Under the pieces are notes generated by a model that had not been told where the DNA came from, made no database searches, and saw only the letters and a list, made by a program, of their open reading frames with translations. A DNA stretch of 64,000 nt, from NCBI GenBank assembly GCA_022579005.1, contig MU401475.1, positions 62,001-126,000 of the forward strand, given 5' to 3'. The position numbers and the translations under genes are program-made. Below, one piece after another: positions 53,194-62,438 of this stretch (position 1 is the first letter of the stretch; each line of letters starts with the position of its first letter). Origin of the DNA: Poronia punctata (taxonomy: Eukaryota > Ascomycota > Sordariomycetes > Xylariales > Xylariaceae).

Positions 53194-55845
53194 ATGGCAA
53201 TGCTTGACACGAGGTGGAACGCGCGGAAGCGGCGTGCGGTTCACTCTGTCTTCCCCACCGAGAGCTTCTCACAACCCACGCCATACTCGACGCCTTCGGC
53301 CCGCTTCACTGATTTCGGTCAGCCGTTTGGCGGGCCCGTCGCCCAAGAACAGGCCCATAAGCCTCTAACCTCGCAGAAAGGAGCTCTCTCCAGGGTCGAC
53401 GTGTCTTCTCCGCGCCCGCCTTGGCCTTCCACGCCAGAGAACCTACATGCTTCTCACCAGACCCGATTCGACAGATCCTGGCATACTGTCACAGCCCGGA
53501 TCTCCTTGCCGCCTTCTGTGTCTGCCGAGGACTCGTTTGGCCCGGTCCCGGACCCTAAGGATCTCGATGGTGGCATGTTCGAGGATGCGCTGCTTGACGT
53601 CTTGAATCCTGCTGCGCGCTTACCCCTGGCTAAACATACAGACGATATTCTAGCGTGGCATAGCCAGCAAGTCCGGCAGCACTTTGTGGGCCATGTGGTT
53701 CCCCTGTTGGCGGCATGTGATGGTTACCAAGACCAGAATCAAGTGCTTCTGGGTAGTATTCGGACCCTTGAGGCAGCACACCGGCAGTACATCTACGGCC
53801 TATCGTTGATCATGCAGGGGATGGAGCGGGATCAAGCAGAGCCAGCGCTTGCCAAGTTTCATCGAGATCTTCACGCCCTGGTCGGGAACACCATGTCTAA
53901 TGGCTTGCTAGTCGCACTAAGGACAGTACTTGGCCAGATGATGAAGACCGTCCTCGGATTAAGCGCCCTCAATAGAGACGTTTCGAACGGGAAAAGCCCT
54001 GAAGTGGACGCGTACAAGGTGGCGCATACAAGAGAGGAAATCATGCAGTTGGTCGATTCGCTTTGCAAGGTTGGGCTTGCCGGCGAGCAGTTCCAGATAT
54101 TATTTGCAGACCTCTTAAACGGCATGATGATTATGTACGTGCACGAGTCCTTTGCCGGCGTCTGGGCCGCAAACGCAGACGTGCCAATGCTCGATTCTTT
54201 CGTCAACCAGTCACAGTCAACTCAGCCACGGTGTATAACAAAACTTTTGGACTGGGTCGAAAATCATTACGCCCGTCTCGCTGTAGAAGTCACCAACAGA
54301 CTGGGTGGCGTAGAAATCTCGTGGACCGATGTAGAGAAATGGAAGGAGACTGCTATTGGGAGGCTTGCCGCACTCCGTATCCATGAGCTGTTCGACATAG
54401 TAATCAACTGGCCGGACAGTCAGGGCGGGATCGAGGACCTCCGATTTGCTGTAACCACACCGCAGAGGAGATTACAACTCACTGACGCATTTTCCGCTGC
54501 GTTACAGAGTCGTCTTCTGCACTCGGGTCGTTCAACCTTGGAGATTCTACGCACATATATCGCCATGATCCGAACATTTCACAAGCTAGATCACTCTAGA
54601 GTCCTGCTGGATCGTGTGGCTTACTCTTTGCAGCTCTACCTTTGCACTCGAGAGGATACGGTGCGTACTATCGTATCCGGCTTATTGTCTACTCCGCAGG
54701 AAGTAAACTCGGAAGCCCGCAAGACGAAGCTAGTCGAGCTGGTGGATCTGCTCTATGACCCTAACCAATATCGTTCTGAACGCCAGGATGAGGAATGGGA
54801 TGACCTTTCATGGGTTCCAGCGCCAGTGGACGCAGGTTCCAACTATAAGCGCCGCAAATCAGAGGACGTCATCGGAACCCTGATTAGCGCCCTGGGCTCC
54901 CCTGAAGTGTTCATCAAAGAATTCCAGAGTATCATTGGTGAGCGGCTGCTGTCGGGACAAGTTACATACGACCAGGAGGTAGGTGTGCTCAACCTGCTAA
55001 AGAAACGATTCGGCGACTCGTCTCTGCAGGCGTGCGATGTCATGATCAGAGACATCCAAGATTCGCGCAGACTTGATACTGTCGTTCACCGCAGCGTCCA
55101 GAACCAACCTAGAAAACCAGAGACGTGGAATATCCATGCTAAGATTCTTTCTCGTCTCTACTGGCCCGAGGTGGGAGAAGAGGACTTCCAACTCCCACCT
55201 GCTGTCGCCGAAATGCAGCGCGCATACGGGGCCGCATTTGAGGAGCTCAAACCATCGCGTAAGCTCAAGTGGCTTAATCATCTCGGCCAGGCCACAGTCG
55301 AACTTGAACTTGAGGATCGCACTATCGTAGAGGAGGTGCGTACGTATGAAGCGGCCGTCATCAACGCCTTTGGCGACGAAGACACGTCTACCAAGACATT
55401 TGAAGAACTCTGGATGAAGCTTCAAATCGACGAAGACCTCCTCACGGCCGCACTCCGGTTTTGGGAGAATAAGCAGGTTTTGCGTAGAAGGGGGGATGAC
55501 TATTATGTTGTCGAGCGGCTGTCTGATGCGGCCGAGCCAACGTCAGCAACAATGTCGGACGCGGCGACGGCCGAGCCTCCTACTCACGCCTCGCCTCGTA
55601 AAGCCAAATCGGGCGTAAGCGAAAAGGAGAAGGAGAAACGCACGGTGTACTGGCAGTTCATCGTCGGCATGCTGACCAACTCGGGCCCTGCCATGCCGCT
55701 GAATAACATCTCCATGATGATGAAGATGCTCATACCCGACGGCTTCCCCTGGAGTAACGAGGAACTGCAGGAGTTCCTGGGTGAGAAAGTAAGCGACGGC
55801 GAGCTGGAACTGGTCGGAGGCAAATATAAGCTTATCAAGAAGTGA
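53194..55845 (+). CDS. APC2: APC2, cullin-like subunit 2 of the anaphase-promoting complex
   Basis: APC2 is the cullin-family scaffold of the anaphase-promoting complex/cyclosome. It works with the RING subunit APC11 to place ubiquitin on cyclins and securin in mitosis. The single-exon frame encodes 883 residues. The central and C-terminal parts carry the cullin homology region (for example GTLISALGSPEVFIKEF near residue 562, and WNIHAKILSRLYWPEVG near residue 647). The last 65 residues form the APC2-type winged-helix domain, including VYWQFIVGMLTNSG at about 818 and ending GGKYKLIKK. The N-terminal 90 residues are Pro/Ser-rich and poorly conserved in the family. The start at 53194 has a second Met two codons later (53200), and either is possible. 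Flanking genes are unrelated. The family assignment comes from recognition of the C-terminal half; no alignment was run. Confidence 0.93.
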   Translation: MAMLDTRWNARKRRAVHSVFPTESFSQPTPYSTPSARFTDFGQPFGGPVAQEQAHKPLTSQKGALSRVDVSSPRPPWPSTPENLHASHQTRFDRSWHTVTARISLPPSVSAEDSFGPVPDPKDLDGGMFEDALLDVLNPAARLPLAKHTDDILAWHSQQVRQHFVGHVVPLLAACDGYQDQNQVLLGSIRTLEAAHRQYIYGLSLIMQGMERDQAEPALAKFHRDLHALVGNTMSNGLLVALRTVLGQMMKTVLGLSALNRDVSNGKSPEVDAYKVAHTREEIMQLVDSLCKVGLAGEQFQILFADLLNGMMIMYVHESFAGVWAANADVPMLDSFVNQSQSTQPRCITKLLDWVENHYARLAVEVTNRLGGVEISWTDVEKWKETAIGRLAALRIHELFDIVINWPDSQGGIEDLRFAVTTPQRRLQLTDAFSAALQSRLLHSGRSTLEILRTYIAMIRTFHKLDHSRVLLDRVAYSLQLYLCTREDTVRTIVSGLLSTPQEVNSEARKTKLVELVDLLYDPNQYRSERQDEEWDDLSWVPAPVDAGSNYKRRKSEDVIGTLISALGSPEVFIKEFQSIIGERLLSGQVTYDQEVGVLNLLKKRFGDSSLQACDVMIRDIQDSRRLDTVVHRSVQNQPRKPETWNIHAKILSRLYWPEVGEEDFQLPPAVAEMQRAYGAAFEELKPSRKLKWLNHLGQATVELELEDRTIVEEVRTYEAAVINAFGDEDTSTKTFEELWMKLQIDEDLLTAALRFWENKQVLRRRGDDYYVVERLSDAAEPTSATMSDAATAEPPTHASPRKAKSGVSEKEKEKRTVYWQFIVGMLTNSGPAMPLNNISMMMKMLIPDGFPWSNEELQEFLGEKVSDGELELVGGKYKLIKK

Positions 55846-56588
55846 GTGAGTGAGATTTGACAAACTCGTATAGGGTGAGAGAATGAATGACAATGGCGCT
55901 ACTTCTCCTGTTTTTTTTTCGTGTCATGGCCATGTGGGATGGATGGATCATGTAATCCGGCATGCTTAGACACGAAATAAATACCACGTGGATTTATCCG
56001 CATCGTTAGCAGTAGGTAGCATCGTATTCAAAGAAACATAACGAATATAAATATAATCACTTCTGGACCGGGGTGTCCGTGTCTATGTTTAATCAAAACA
56101 CGATGTTTTATGTTTCTGATAATGCGGTCACCATATCTAGGTAAAATCAATACATTCATCCGCCCGACATGTTGCTGTCTAGTCTCATTTCTGGATCCTA
56201 GGTATTTCGATATTAGCTGACAGGTCTGACGCATTTAAATTTCGCTCATTTTCCCGTCAGCAAAAGGGGGCACAGACAGACACGATTCTCAACAGAGCAA
56301 AGACTGGATACGCGCGCACGAGCTCGGTGTCGATTGAGGAATGAGAGTTTGATAGGAATTTAATATATATTTTATTTTTGATGGGAGGGGAAAGAAGTGG
56401 AAGAGGGAATGCGTTTTGGTGAGTTCAAATAACAAAAAAACAACAACAACAAGGTATTTATTTAAATAAACTCTGGTCCCGAACCCTCTATAACCCTAGC
56501 ATTTATAGTTCTGGTTCTGTTAATGCGAAAAAGTGGTAGTAGCCGCCGTAGATAATAAAGGGAGAGAGAGAGAGGGTAACTGGTCGGT
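55846..56588. other. Intergenic region after APC2
   Basis: This should contain the APC2 3' untranslated region. A GAGAGAGAGAG repeat lies near 56562, beside the ABC-transporter remnant. I see no gene. Confidence 0.6.
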
Positions 56589-57586
56589 CTATCTTAAGGA
56601 AGAAGACAAGTCGGAATCCCTCACAACCTCTTCGGGTGTGCCGGAACAAACCACTTCCCCATTCTCTAGCATAAGGATGCGATCACTGTATTCCAACGCG
56701 ACTTCGAGACGGCGAAGAATGGATATGATGGTCTTTTCCCCACGTAGTTTTCGTTCGATGAGTGCCATCACTTTCTTTTCGGTCGCTGTGTCGACACTAG
56801 ATATATGGGCGGTTAAATTAACGAGTATGTGCGGGAGTGTAGAAAGGAGGAAGGGGATTTTAACCTCCTAGTAGCTTCATCAAGCAAAACAACACCACCG
56901 TTCGTACTCCCAACCCGTCCCTCAGCCTGAAGAATGGTTCGAGCAAGGACGAAGAGCTGGGCTTCGCCTACGGATAATTTGGTTGTCGTCAATGGTGCAG
57001 ACAATCCACCGGCTACGATGACGTTGTCCAAGATGGAACATTCCCGCAAGACGTCCTCGATGACTTGGTCAGGGAAAATAGGTAGATTCCAGATCAAGCG
57101 CTTCACGCACACTCTCCATCTCTCCTCTTCCTCCTTGCGTGGTCGTGAAAGTATCTTGGGATATGACATGGAATCTGGCCCGTAGTAATGAGCGAGGCAC
57201 GTGGGAAGTATCGATGCCGTCGAGAAAGATCTTTCCCTTGGGACAGTCGACGAGTGCTAGTAAGGCGAGGAGAAGTGTGTATTTTCCGGAGCCGCTGCGT
57301 CCGCACACCGCGACTCTTTCACCCGGGGTGACGCGTAGGGAGATGTCCTGGAGACTGTACACGGGGTTTTTTCGGCATTGGAATAAGTGGCGTGTAGGTT
57401 TTCGAGTTCCAATTGTCCCTTTTTCGGCCAGTAGGGCGGTGTTGCTGCCGCTACGGCTACGACGATGACGGAGAGGGCGGCTACTAAGAGGTACAGAACC
57501 ATTTTGAGCCATGACTGGATGATGGAGAGAAGGTACTGAGGCTCCTGTGTTCTGTCGAGTCCCTCGCCAGGCCTGTCAGTCACCAC
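56589..57586 (-). pseudogene. Broken remnant of an ABCC-type (MRP-like) ABC transporter, second nucleotide-binding domain
   Basis: Reading the minus strand, a short transmembrane-domain piece (RTQEPQYLLSIIQSWLK, about 57560-57440) is joined directly to the linker WPKKGQLELENLHATYS. The last helices of the second membrane domain are therefore missing. A first frameshift lies in the A6C4 run at about 57363-57372. Walker A follows as GRSGSGKYT, with Tyr in place of the usual first Ser/Thr. A second frameshift lies near 57071-57095. Then come a degenerate signature LSVGEAQ, Walker B VVLLDEAT, a probable 68-bp intron (56864-56797) and the D-loop SVD. The H-loop reads LRRLE, where the conserved His is Arg. 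The order of motifs fits an ABCC half-domain closely. Frameshifts, internal deletion and lost catalytic residues make a working pump very unlikely. No first half of the transporter is present in the window. Confidence 0.8.
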
Positions 57587-60194
57587 CTACATGATCGGCG
57601 ATAACCGTTTATGAGGACGGGCCAAACTTGCTCGATGGTGGACAAAAATGAAAGGGCAATATATCGAACACAATTAACAATAAAAGGAGAATGGGACGGA
57701 TACCTCACATAACCGCCGTCGCATTCAAGTCCCGTTACAACGGCAGCAAACCTTCCAAAGGCTGGAAATACACTACAACAACCGTTGGCTCAAAACTACC
57801 CTTCAATTGTTCTGGGGAGGTCGGCTATATTTATCGAGAACGACGGCGGACGTCTATGTCGTGACTGCGGGTATCCAAACATGGGGTATAACACATATCG
57901 AAGTTGCAGTGTCTATTGCTGTTCAGACTCGTAAATCAGGTGCATCAAGATATGATACAATCCAACCTGTTACGGCACGCAAGGATTTGCTAGGCAGTGA
58001 AATATCTGATGCGGGCTAATGTATCGTCAAGCCTCAGACATCAAGTTTCCTCGGTCAGCCTTACTCCTCAGGTGACATGCCAATTGCTAAGATTCCCGCT
58101 TGGCAGGTGGATGTCTTTCCCACCCAGGTTCATGATGGATATTTTACGAGCGACGCATCGTGTGTGGTGGTTCTTGGCTGTATACTATATGCATTGCAAA
58201 GGGTCAGAAAACCAAGACTCACTAAAGGATGCTTACAAGCTCGGAGATGGCCATGAGTACACGGTAATTTTACATATGACAAGGCCTAAAGAACTTTGTA
58301 GCTCATGAGAAGACCCTATCAATCATGATTCGGGAGCCTCGTCTCCGGCCTACTTCAATCAGCGCATGCTTTGAACCAAAACTCTATTTTCTGTGTGGGT
58401 CGTACACGTAAAGTGGCCTCCACGTGTAATTAGGAGTCGAGACTCGTCGTCAACGTCACAGAGATTTGTGCGAGCGACGATCCCTTACCAGACTAGTCGT
58501 CAAGCCAAGGACGGGACGCGAGAAAAGAACCCCAGTACACGGTAGCGAGTCTTTAAAAAAGATGGTGTGGTTTGGATGTGAGCAAAGGGGTTTGGCTTCC
58601 GAGTTGGAAAGTCAGTGCCATGTCTAACCGCACAGATTTAGGTGTACGATATGAAATAGGGATGCATCTTGGGTCATTTTGGGTTTAGGTGACAGTTGAG
58701 TGAGATCCCACCCAAGTTTTTGACGCCATGCGGTAGGTGCGTAGGCAGGGTAGGTATCCGGTTTGTGCGTGCGAGTCGTGCAATATCTACCGAATGTAAA
58801 AAGGGTATAGCTTCAGATTTACTCGGTTAGGTCGGCGTACACTAGTCCATACTAAGTAAGTCGTCTACCTAGGACGTCGACTCTTATGGCCCACCCCCAG
58901 CATACCTATTCCTAACCTTGTAGGTATGTGTAGTAACGTCTCGTACGGGTACCTGCGACGCATTTGTACGTGTAGTCTTGCAAAACAAAACAGATCATTG
59001 AAACAATACTCGTAAGATCGAGAGGGTGTAGGTTGGGAAGTTTGGACTACTCGTAGGTTAGGAGTTCTCCAAACGAATCCTTACGTCCTATCTACACATA
59101 GTGCATTCAAAAGAGCAACATCTTATCCTGACTGCGTTGCACATTAGCATCACGTTCCAGCTCGGTCACATGCCAGTCAATCTCGATGATGCTGCAAGTA
59201 AGCTATTAAGATGAGCTCCGGGCCCATCGCAGATCCATGAAATAAGCTCCTGACCATCTATTCTCTCATCCCTCGTATGCAGACTTGCTTGCTGTTGAGC
59301 AATTTTATCCCACAGCATAGCCACGACTTATCCCCTTTTTATTAGGAACTAGATGACACCAGCTCGACTTGGCCCTTTAAATCGGTAGTGCTCCTGCATG
59401 CCACTACAACAAACCAAATTTTCATCGTCGAGATACTTGCGATCTAGGCTACCTAGCTGATGGGGCAGTATGAATATGGACCGGAAAGGTGGGACAAATA
59501 CACGTAGGTAGGTAGTGCTACCTACACTGCAACTGCGAGTCTGCGAGTCTGCGACTGCCTTTAGTTCCCACGTACATACGTGCCGAGACGGCAGGTAATG
59601 TCTCCTAATCGTGTTCAAGCAAGAGTCAAACAAGGACATCACCTTCCCCAGGATTTCGGTCGTTCCTCCCCACACAGTCAAAAGCAGGCTAAGGCTTAAG
59701 CTCCCCTCCCCACCACCCACTTACCCCAACTTTTTCCATTAGTTAACAGGTTATCTTTACCAGTGATCAGTCTATCTAGCCCAAGACTCCAGCAAGTTAT
59801 TTCATCTGACGGGATACATCTGCACCTCGCAAGCACAAAATTAACTCTCCGCACGAGCCCTCGAACCGGGGTCGGAGGTGTGGACTAGACTAGGTAGGCA
59901 AGGCCTACCTCACTTTAGTCCGAGCCGCCCTCGTACTTAATACGAGTTGAATACCTGAAAAGGGAATTAGTCAATAAATCGACGTCAGTCCATCCCGCTC
60001 GGCTCGTTCCAGTTTCTCTTGTTCCAGGTAGGTTTTCGGGCTCGGGACCATCCTACAACCCCGGCGAGAAACTATTTTAAACTCGCCTACTTTACTTGAA
60101 CACATAGTAATATACAAAGGTATGTACCGTACCGGGATAACCTGGTGGGAAACAACGCGGTCCATTTATAAGAATGCTTCCTTCAGGAAACAAG
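57587..60194. other. 2.6 kb without a supported gene
   Basis: Upstream of the ABC remnant I found no further transporter motifs. Short open frames only. Near 59520-59560 there are tandem TGCGAGTC units, and TAGGTAGGTAG occurs at about 59505. No RNA gene seen. Confidence 0.5.
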
Positions 60195-60217
60195 CGTTGG
60201 TCAGAAAACAAGCGTTG
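60195..60217 (+). repeat. Left arm of a 23-bp inverted repeat
   Basis: The reverse complement of this arm matches 60490-60512 at 21 of 23 positions. The arm is itself part of two tandem units ending ACAAGCGTTG (60182-60217). It bounds the Pol III-like unit on its left. Confidence 0.8.
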
Positions 60218-60297
60218 TATAGAATTAAATCCCGAGCTCCTATTGGCCAGAATTTTGAAAGCGGGCCAAAAAAAGGAAATGCGGGTCCGAAAGTTTT

Positions 60298-60309
60298 AAA
60301 AAATCAAAA
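60298..60309 (-). terminator. Oligo-T Pol III terminator
   Basis: Directly after the hairpin the minus strand reads TTTTGATTTTTT, giving a T4 and then a T6 run, the usual Pol III stop signal. Confidence 0.5.
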
Positions 60310-60339
60310 GGTCTGGCCCCTCCGCCAGAGGCTCCGCAG

Positions 60340-60350
60340 GGGGTCGAACC
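60340..60350 (-). promoter_or_regulatory. B box of a type 2 Pol III promoter
   Basis: GGTTCGACCCC on the minus strand matches the consensus GGTTCGANNCC. It also forms one side and the loop of the hairpin. Confidence 0.6.
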
Positions 60351-60381
60351 TGCGAAGCCTCTGACGGAGTGGGCGGCCAAA

Positions 60382-60392
60382 CCACTCTACCA
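60382..60392 (-). promoter_or_regulatory. A box of a type 2 Pol III promoter
   Basis: TGGTAGAGTGG on the minus strand fits TRGYNNANNNG at every fixed position. Its first base would be tRNA position 8. Confidence 0.6.
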
Positions 60393-60424
60393 GTGACCAG
60401 TTGTTAACCCTTCACATGTTACAG

Positions 60425-60432
60425 TTTATATA
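60425..60432 (-). promoter_or_regulatory. TATA element upstream of the Pol III-like unit
   Basis: TATATAAA on the minus strand lies 26 to 33 bases before the inferred RNA start at 60399. Upstream TATA elements of this kind are used by tRNA genes in some ascomycetes, such as fission yeast. Confidence 0.5.
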
Positions 60433-60489
60433 GGTCAACGCAGGTGCCCTGGAACTAGGCTACTTTAGGCAGACAACGCATGTTTTCAG

Positions 60490-60512
60490 CAACGGTTGTT
60501 TTCTGTCCAACG
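60490..60512 (+). repeat. Right arm of a 23-bp inverted repeat
   Basis: Inverted partner of 60195-60217 with two mismatches. A related unit, AACGCATGTTTTC, lies just inside it (60475-60487). An 8-bp ATTAAATC follows at 60513 and also occurs at 60224, which could be a target-site duplication for a shorter element. Confidence 0.8.
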
Positions 60513-61226
60513 ATTAAATCTAAAAACAACGCTTCTCTGCCTGCAGCATTTCCCGCTATGGTATGTATAGAATCATTCCACTCCCATGTATACCATACTT
60601 AGCTACCTACAGTAGTTACCAAATATTAGTCCGCCGTCATGCTTGGTGTGTCCTTTGACAACACGCTAGTCTGCTCCTTTTAACACGTCCTCCACGTACC
60701 AAGAGCAATTAGTTTCTTATAGTCTATTTTCTTCTTCCCATTCTAGATTTATCGATCGACGTGTAAAGTGTCTGTACGAATACGTACTGGCGCGATATTT
60801 TACCAGGTTTTTGTGTAATAACTATCGAGACCCAGACCCCTGTCTCTGGGAAAGCCTAGATTCTGTGGGGAATCGAGAAGTAAGGACGAAGAAGAAAAAA
60901 AGGGAAGAAGAGCCTCAAAGAGAACCTCAACCCCTCGCATCATCACCTTCTCGCCTGATCCATACCTCTACTCCTTCTTGTAAATCACCTTTGTGGACTA
61001 TTGCGATCCTTTTTCTCGACACAAGACGTACCTATCCTACCTACCTTAATGTGCCGTTCCTATCGGGGTCAGTGACGCAGTTGTGAGTGTGACAAGGGGG
61101 AGTGCTTCAACAACTTTCAACGTAGCATATAATATCCGTCATCTACGCAATACCAACTAAACAACCCTCACAAGCCCAAACCAAGCCCAAACCAGGCCCA
61201 TCACGAAACTCACATCACCAACAAAC
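60513..61226. other. Upstream region of the 61.2-kb gene
   Basis: Contains the presumed promoter and a CT/CA-rich 5' leader (about 60930-61226). A 91-codon open frame at 60811-61086 lies in this leader and is probably not a gene. It could act as an upstream open frame if transcription starts that far out, but this is speculative. Confidence 0.5.
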
Positions 61227-62438
61227 ATGCCAGCCCGGCGCGCCTCCACCATCTCGCCACTCGCGATAATGACGACAACAAGAACACCAAGTGTCGTCTA
61301 CGCGGCTGATGGCGGGGTTCTAGGAGGAGGGGATGCTGAAGGGCCGCCCCGGAAGCGGTCAAAGGTGTACGATGAGGACAGGATCGGGGCCGACATCCGT
61401 GCCGTGTATCCGGACTGGGAGCCCGTAAACCCGACTTTGTTAACGGAGCACGGCTTCGCCGGATCGCCACTGTCTGATGTGCACGTACAAGAAAACAGTT
61501 TCAGCAATAACACCCCACCGCAAGACGTAACCCGTCTAGGTCGTCTTGACTCCGTCAGTAGCTCCGGAAGTCCTACACAGCCCCCGACGGACAACAAAAG
61601 TCGGCCGAGCGGCAAGGGTCGGGGAAGCCGCGGAGGCCAACAGACCAAAAAGAAGAACAACAATAACAAAAACAGCTCGCGGGCGACAGCCATCTTCGTC
61701 CCAAATCTGCGTAACGCAGACCACGACATCCCAGGGATAGTCGAAGGTCCATACGCAGACTTCCTAGACCGTCATGGTCAGCGGCCGGAATATTTCCCTC
61801 AAACAATGCTTCTCCGTCTAGAAAAGGAGAGACTGAAACGCGCCGCCCCTCTGCCCGCCACACCCGAATCCCTCCCGTCTCCCTCATCCGAGGACGGCAG
61901 GAGCATACCAACCACCACCACCACCACCACCACTAACAACAACAATAAAAACAAAAACCAAGTATGGATAGTAACACATACACAACAAGGCGGCTACGAC
62001 CGCTTCCGGCCCGTGCAGCGAGGAATTCCAGACTCCAGCAGTGCAGGTAGCGGCGTGCGATTCCACGGAGTCTTCGCCACCCAGGAAGACGCCAACGTGA
62101 AGGCGATGGAGGTATTTCAAAAGCTCCACCGGGACTTTATGCTCTGCAACGCCGGGGCACGAGGGAGTCTCGGGTTCGGCCTCCTCGGAACCGATAGTCT
62201 GGGTTTTTTCGAGATGGACACCACCATCACCGCCGCCGCCGCCGCCGCCGCCAGCACCGTGGACCCATCTAATCCTTTTTACGAGAGTCATCCCGCCTTA
62301 CAGGGCACTTGTGAAAAGACGGATCTAGAGGGCGCGTCGTGGTGGGTTGATCATGAGGGTTGTCTCTCGCTCAGGGCTATGAATTGGGGAACGGGTGATT
62401 CGAGGATATTTGTGGCTAAACAGGAGTTCTGCCATTAA
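61227..62438 (+). CDS. Uncharacterised fungal protein with low-complexity centre and conserved-looking C-terminus
   Basis: A single exon encodes 403 residues from an ATG preceded by ACAAAC. I do not recognise a named domain. Residues 41-46 (PRKRSK) resemble a nuclear localisation signal. A basic Gly/Lys/Asn-rich stretch lies at 128-151, and poly-Thr then poly-Asn (229-240) and poly-Ala (336-342) tracts are encoded by ACC, AAC and GCC repeats. The globular part seems to be 245-301 (QVWIVTHTQ, then FHGVFATQEDANVKAMEVF) plus 365-401 (LEGASWWVDHEGCLSLRAM, then SRIFVAKQEF). Between these lies a variable insert. The architecture suggests a small domain that senses or wraps something unknown; no function is proposed. 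The two halves of the C-terminal region resemble hypothetical proteins I have seen in filamentous fungi, but I cannot name a family. Confidence 0.75.
   Translation: MPARRASTISPLAIMTTTRTPSVVYAADGGVLGGGDAEGPPRKRSKVYDEDRIGADIRAVYPDWEPVNPTLLTEHGFAGSPLSDVHVQENSFSNNTPPQDVTRLGRLDSVSSSGSPTQPPTDNKSRPSGKGRGSRGGQQTKKKNNNNKNSSRATAIFVPNLRNADHDIPGIVEGPYADFLDRHGQRPEYFPQTMLLRLEKERLKRAAPLPATPESLPSPSSEDGRSIPTTTTTTTTNNNNKNKNQVWIVTHTQQGGYDRFRPVQRGIPDSSSAGSGVRFHGVFATQEDANVKAMEVFQKLHRDFMLCNAGARGSLGFGLLGTDSLGFFEMDTTITAAAAAAASTVDPSNPFYESHPALQGTCEKTDLEGASWWVDHEGCLSLRAMNWGTGDSRIFVAKQEFCH

Larger units (their letters stand above)
60298..60399 (-). ncRNA. tRNA-derived, Pol III-type hairpin RNA or SINE head
   Basis: The minus strand carries a consensus A box (TGGTAGAGTGG, 60392-60382) and B box (GGTTCGACCCC, 60350-60340). 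Their starts are 42 nt apart, as in tRNA genes. Upstream is TATATAAA (60432-60425), and downstream are T4 and T6 runs (60309-60306, 60303-60298). It is not a normal tRNA: the seven bases before the A box cannot pair with those after the T-arm. Instead the T-arm is extended into one long hairpin. Positions 369-349 pair with 340-320 (all plus 60000) around an 8-nt loop, and an outer stem pairs 383-375 with 318-310. The three non-Watson-Crick positions are G-U pairs on this strand and C/A mismatches on the other. The predicted transcript is about 100 nt. Alternatives are a tRNA-derived SINE, a MITE core, or a hairpin small-RNA precursor. Transcription is inferred, not shown. Confidence 0.55.
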
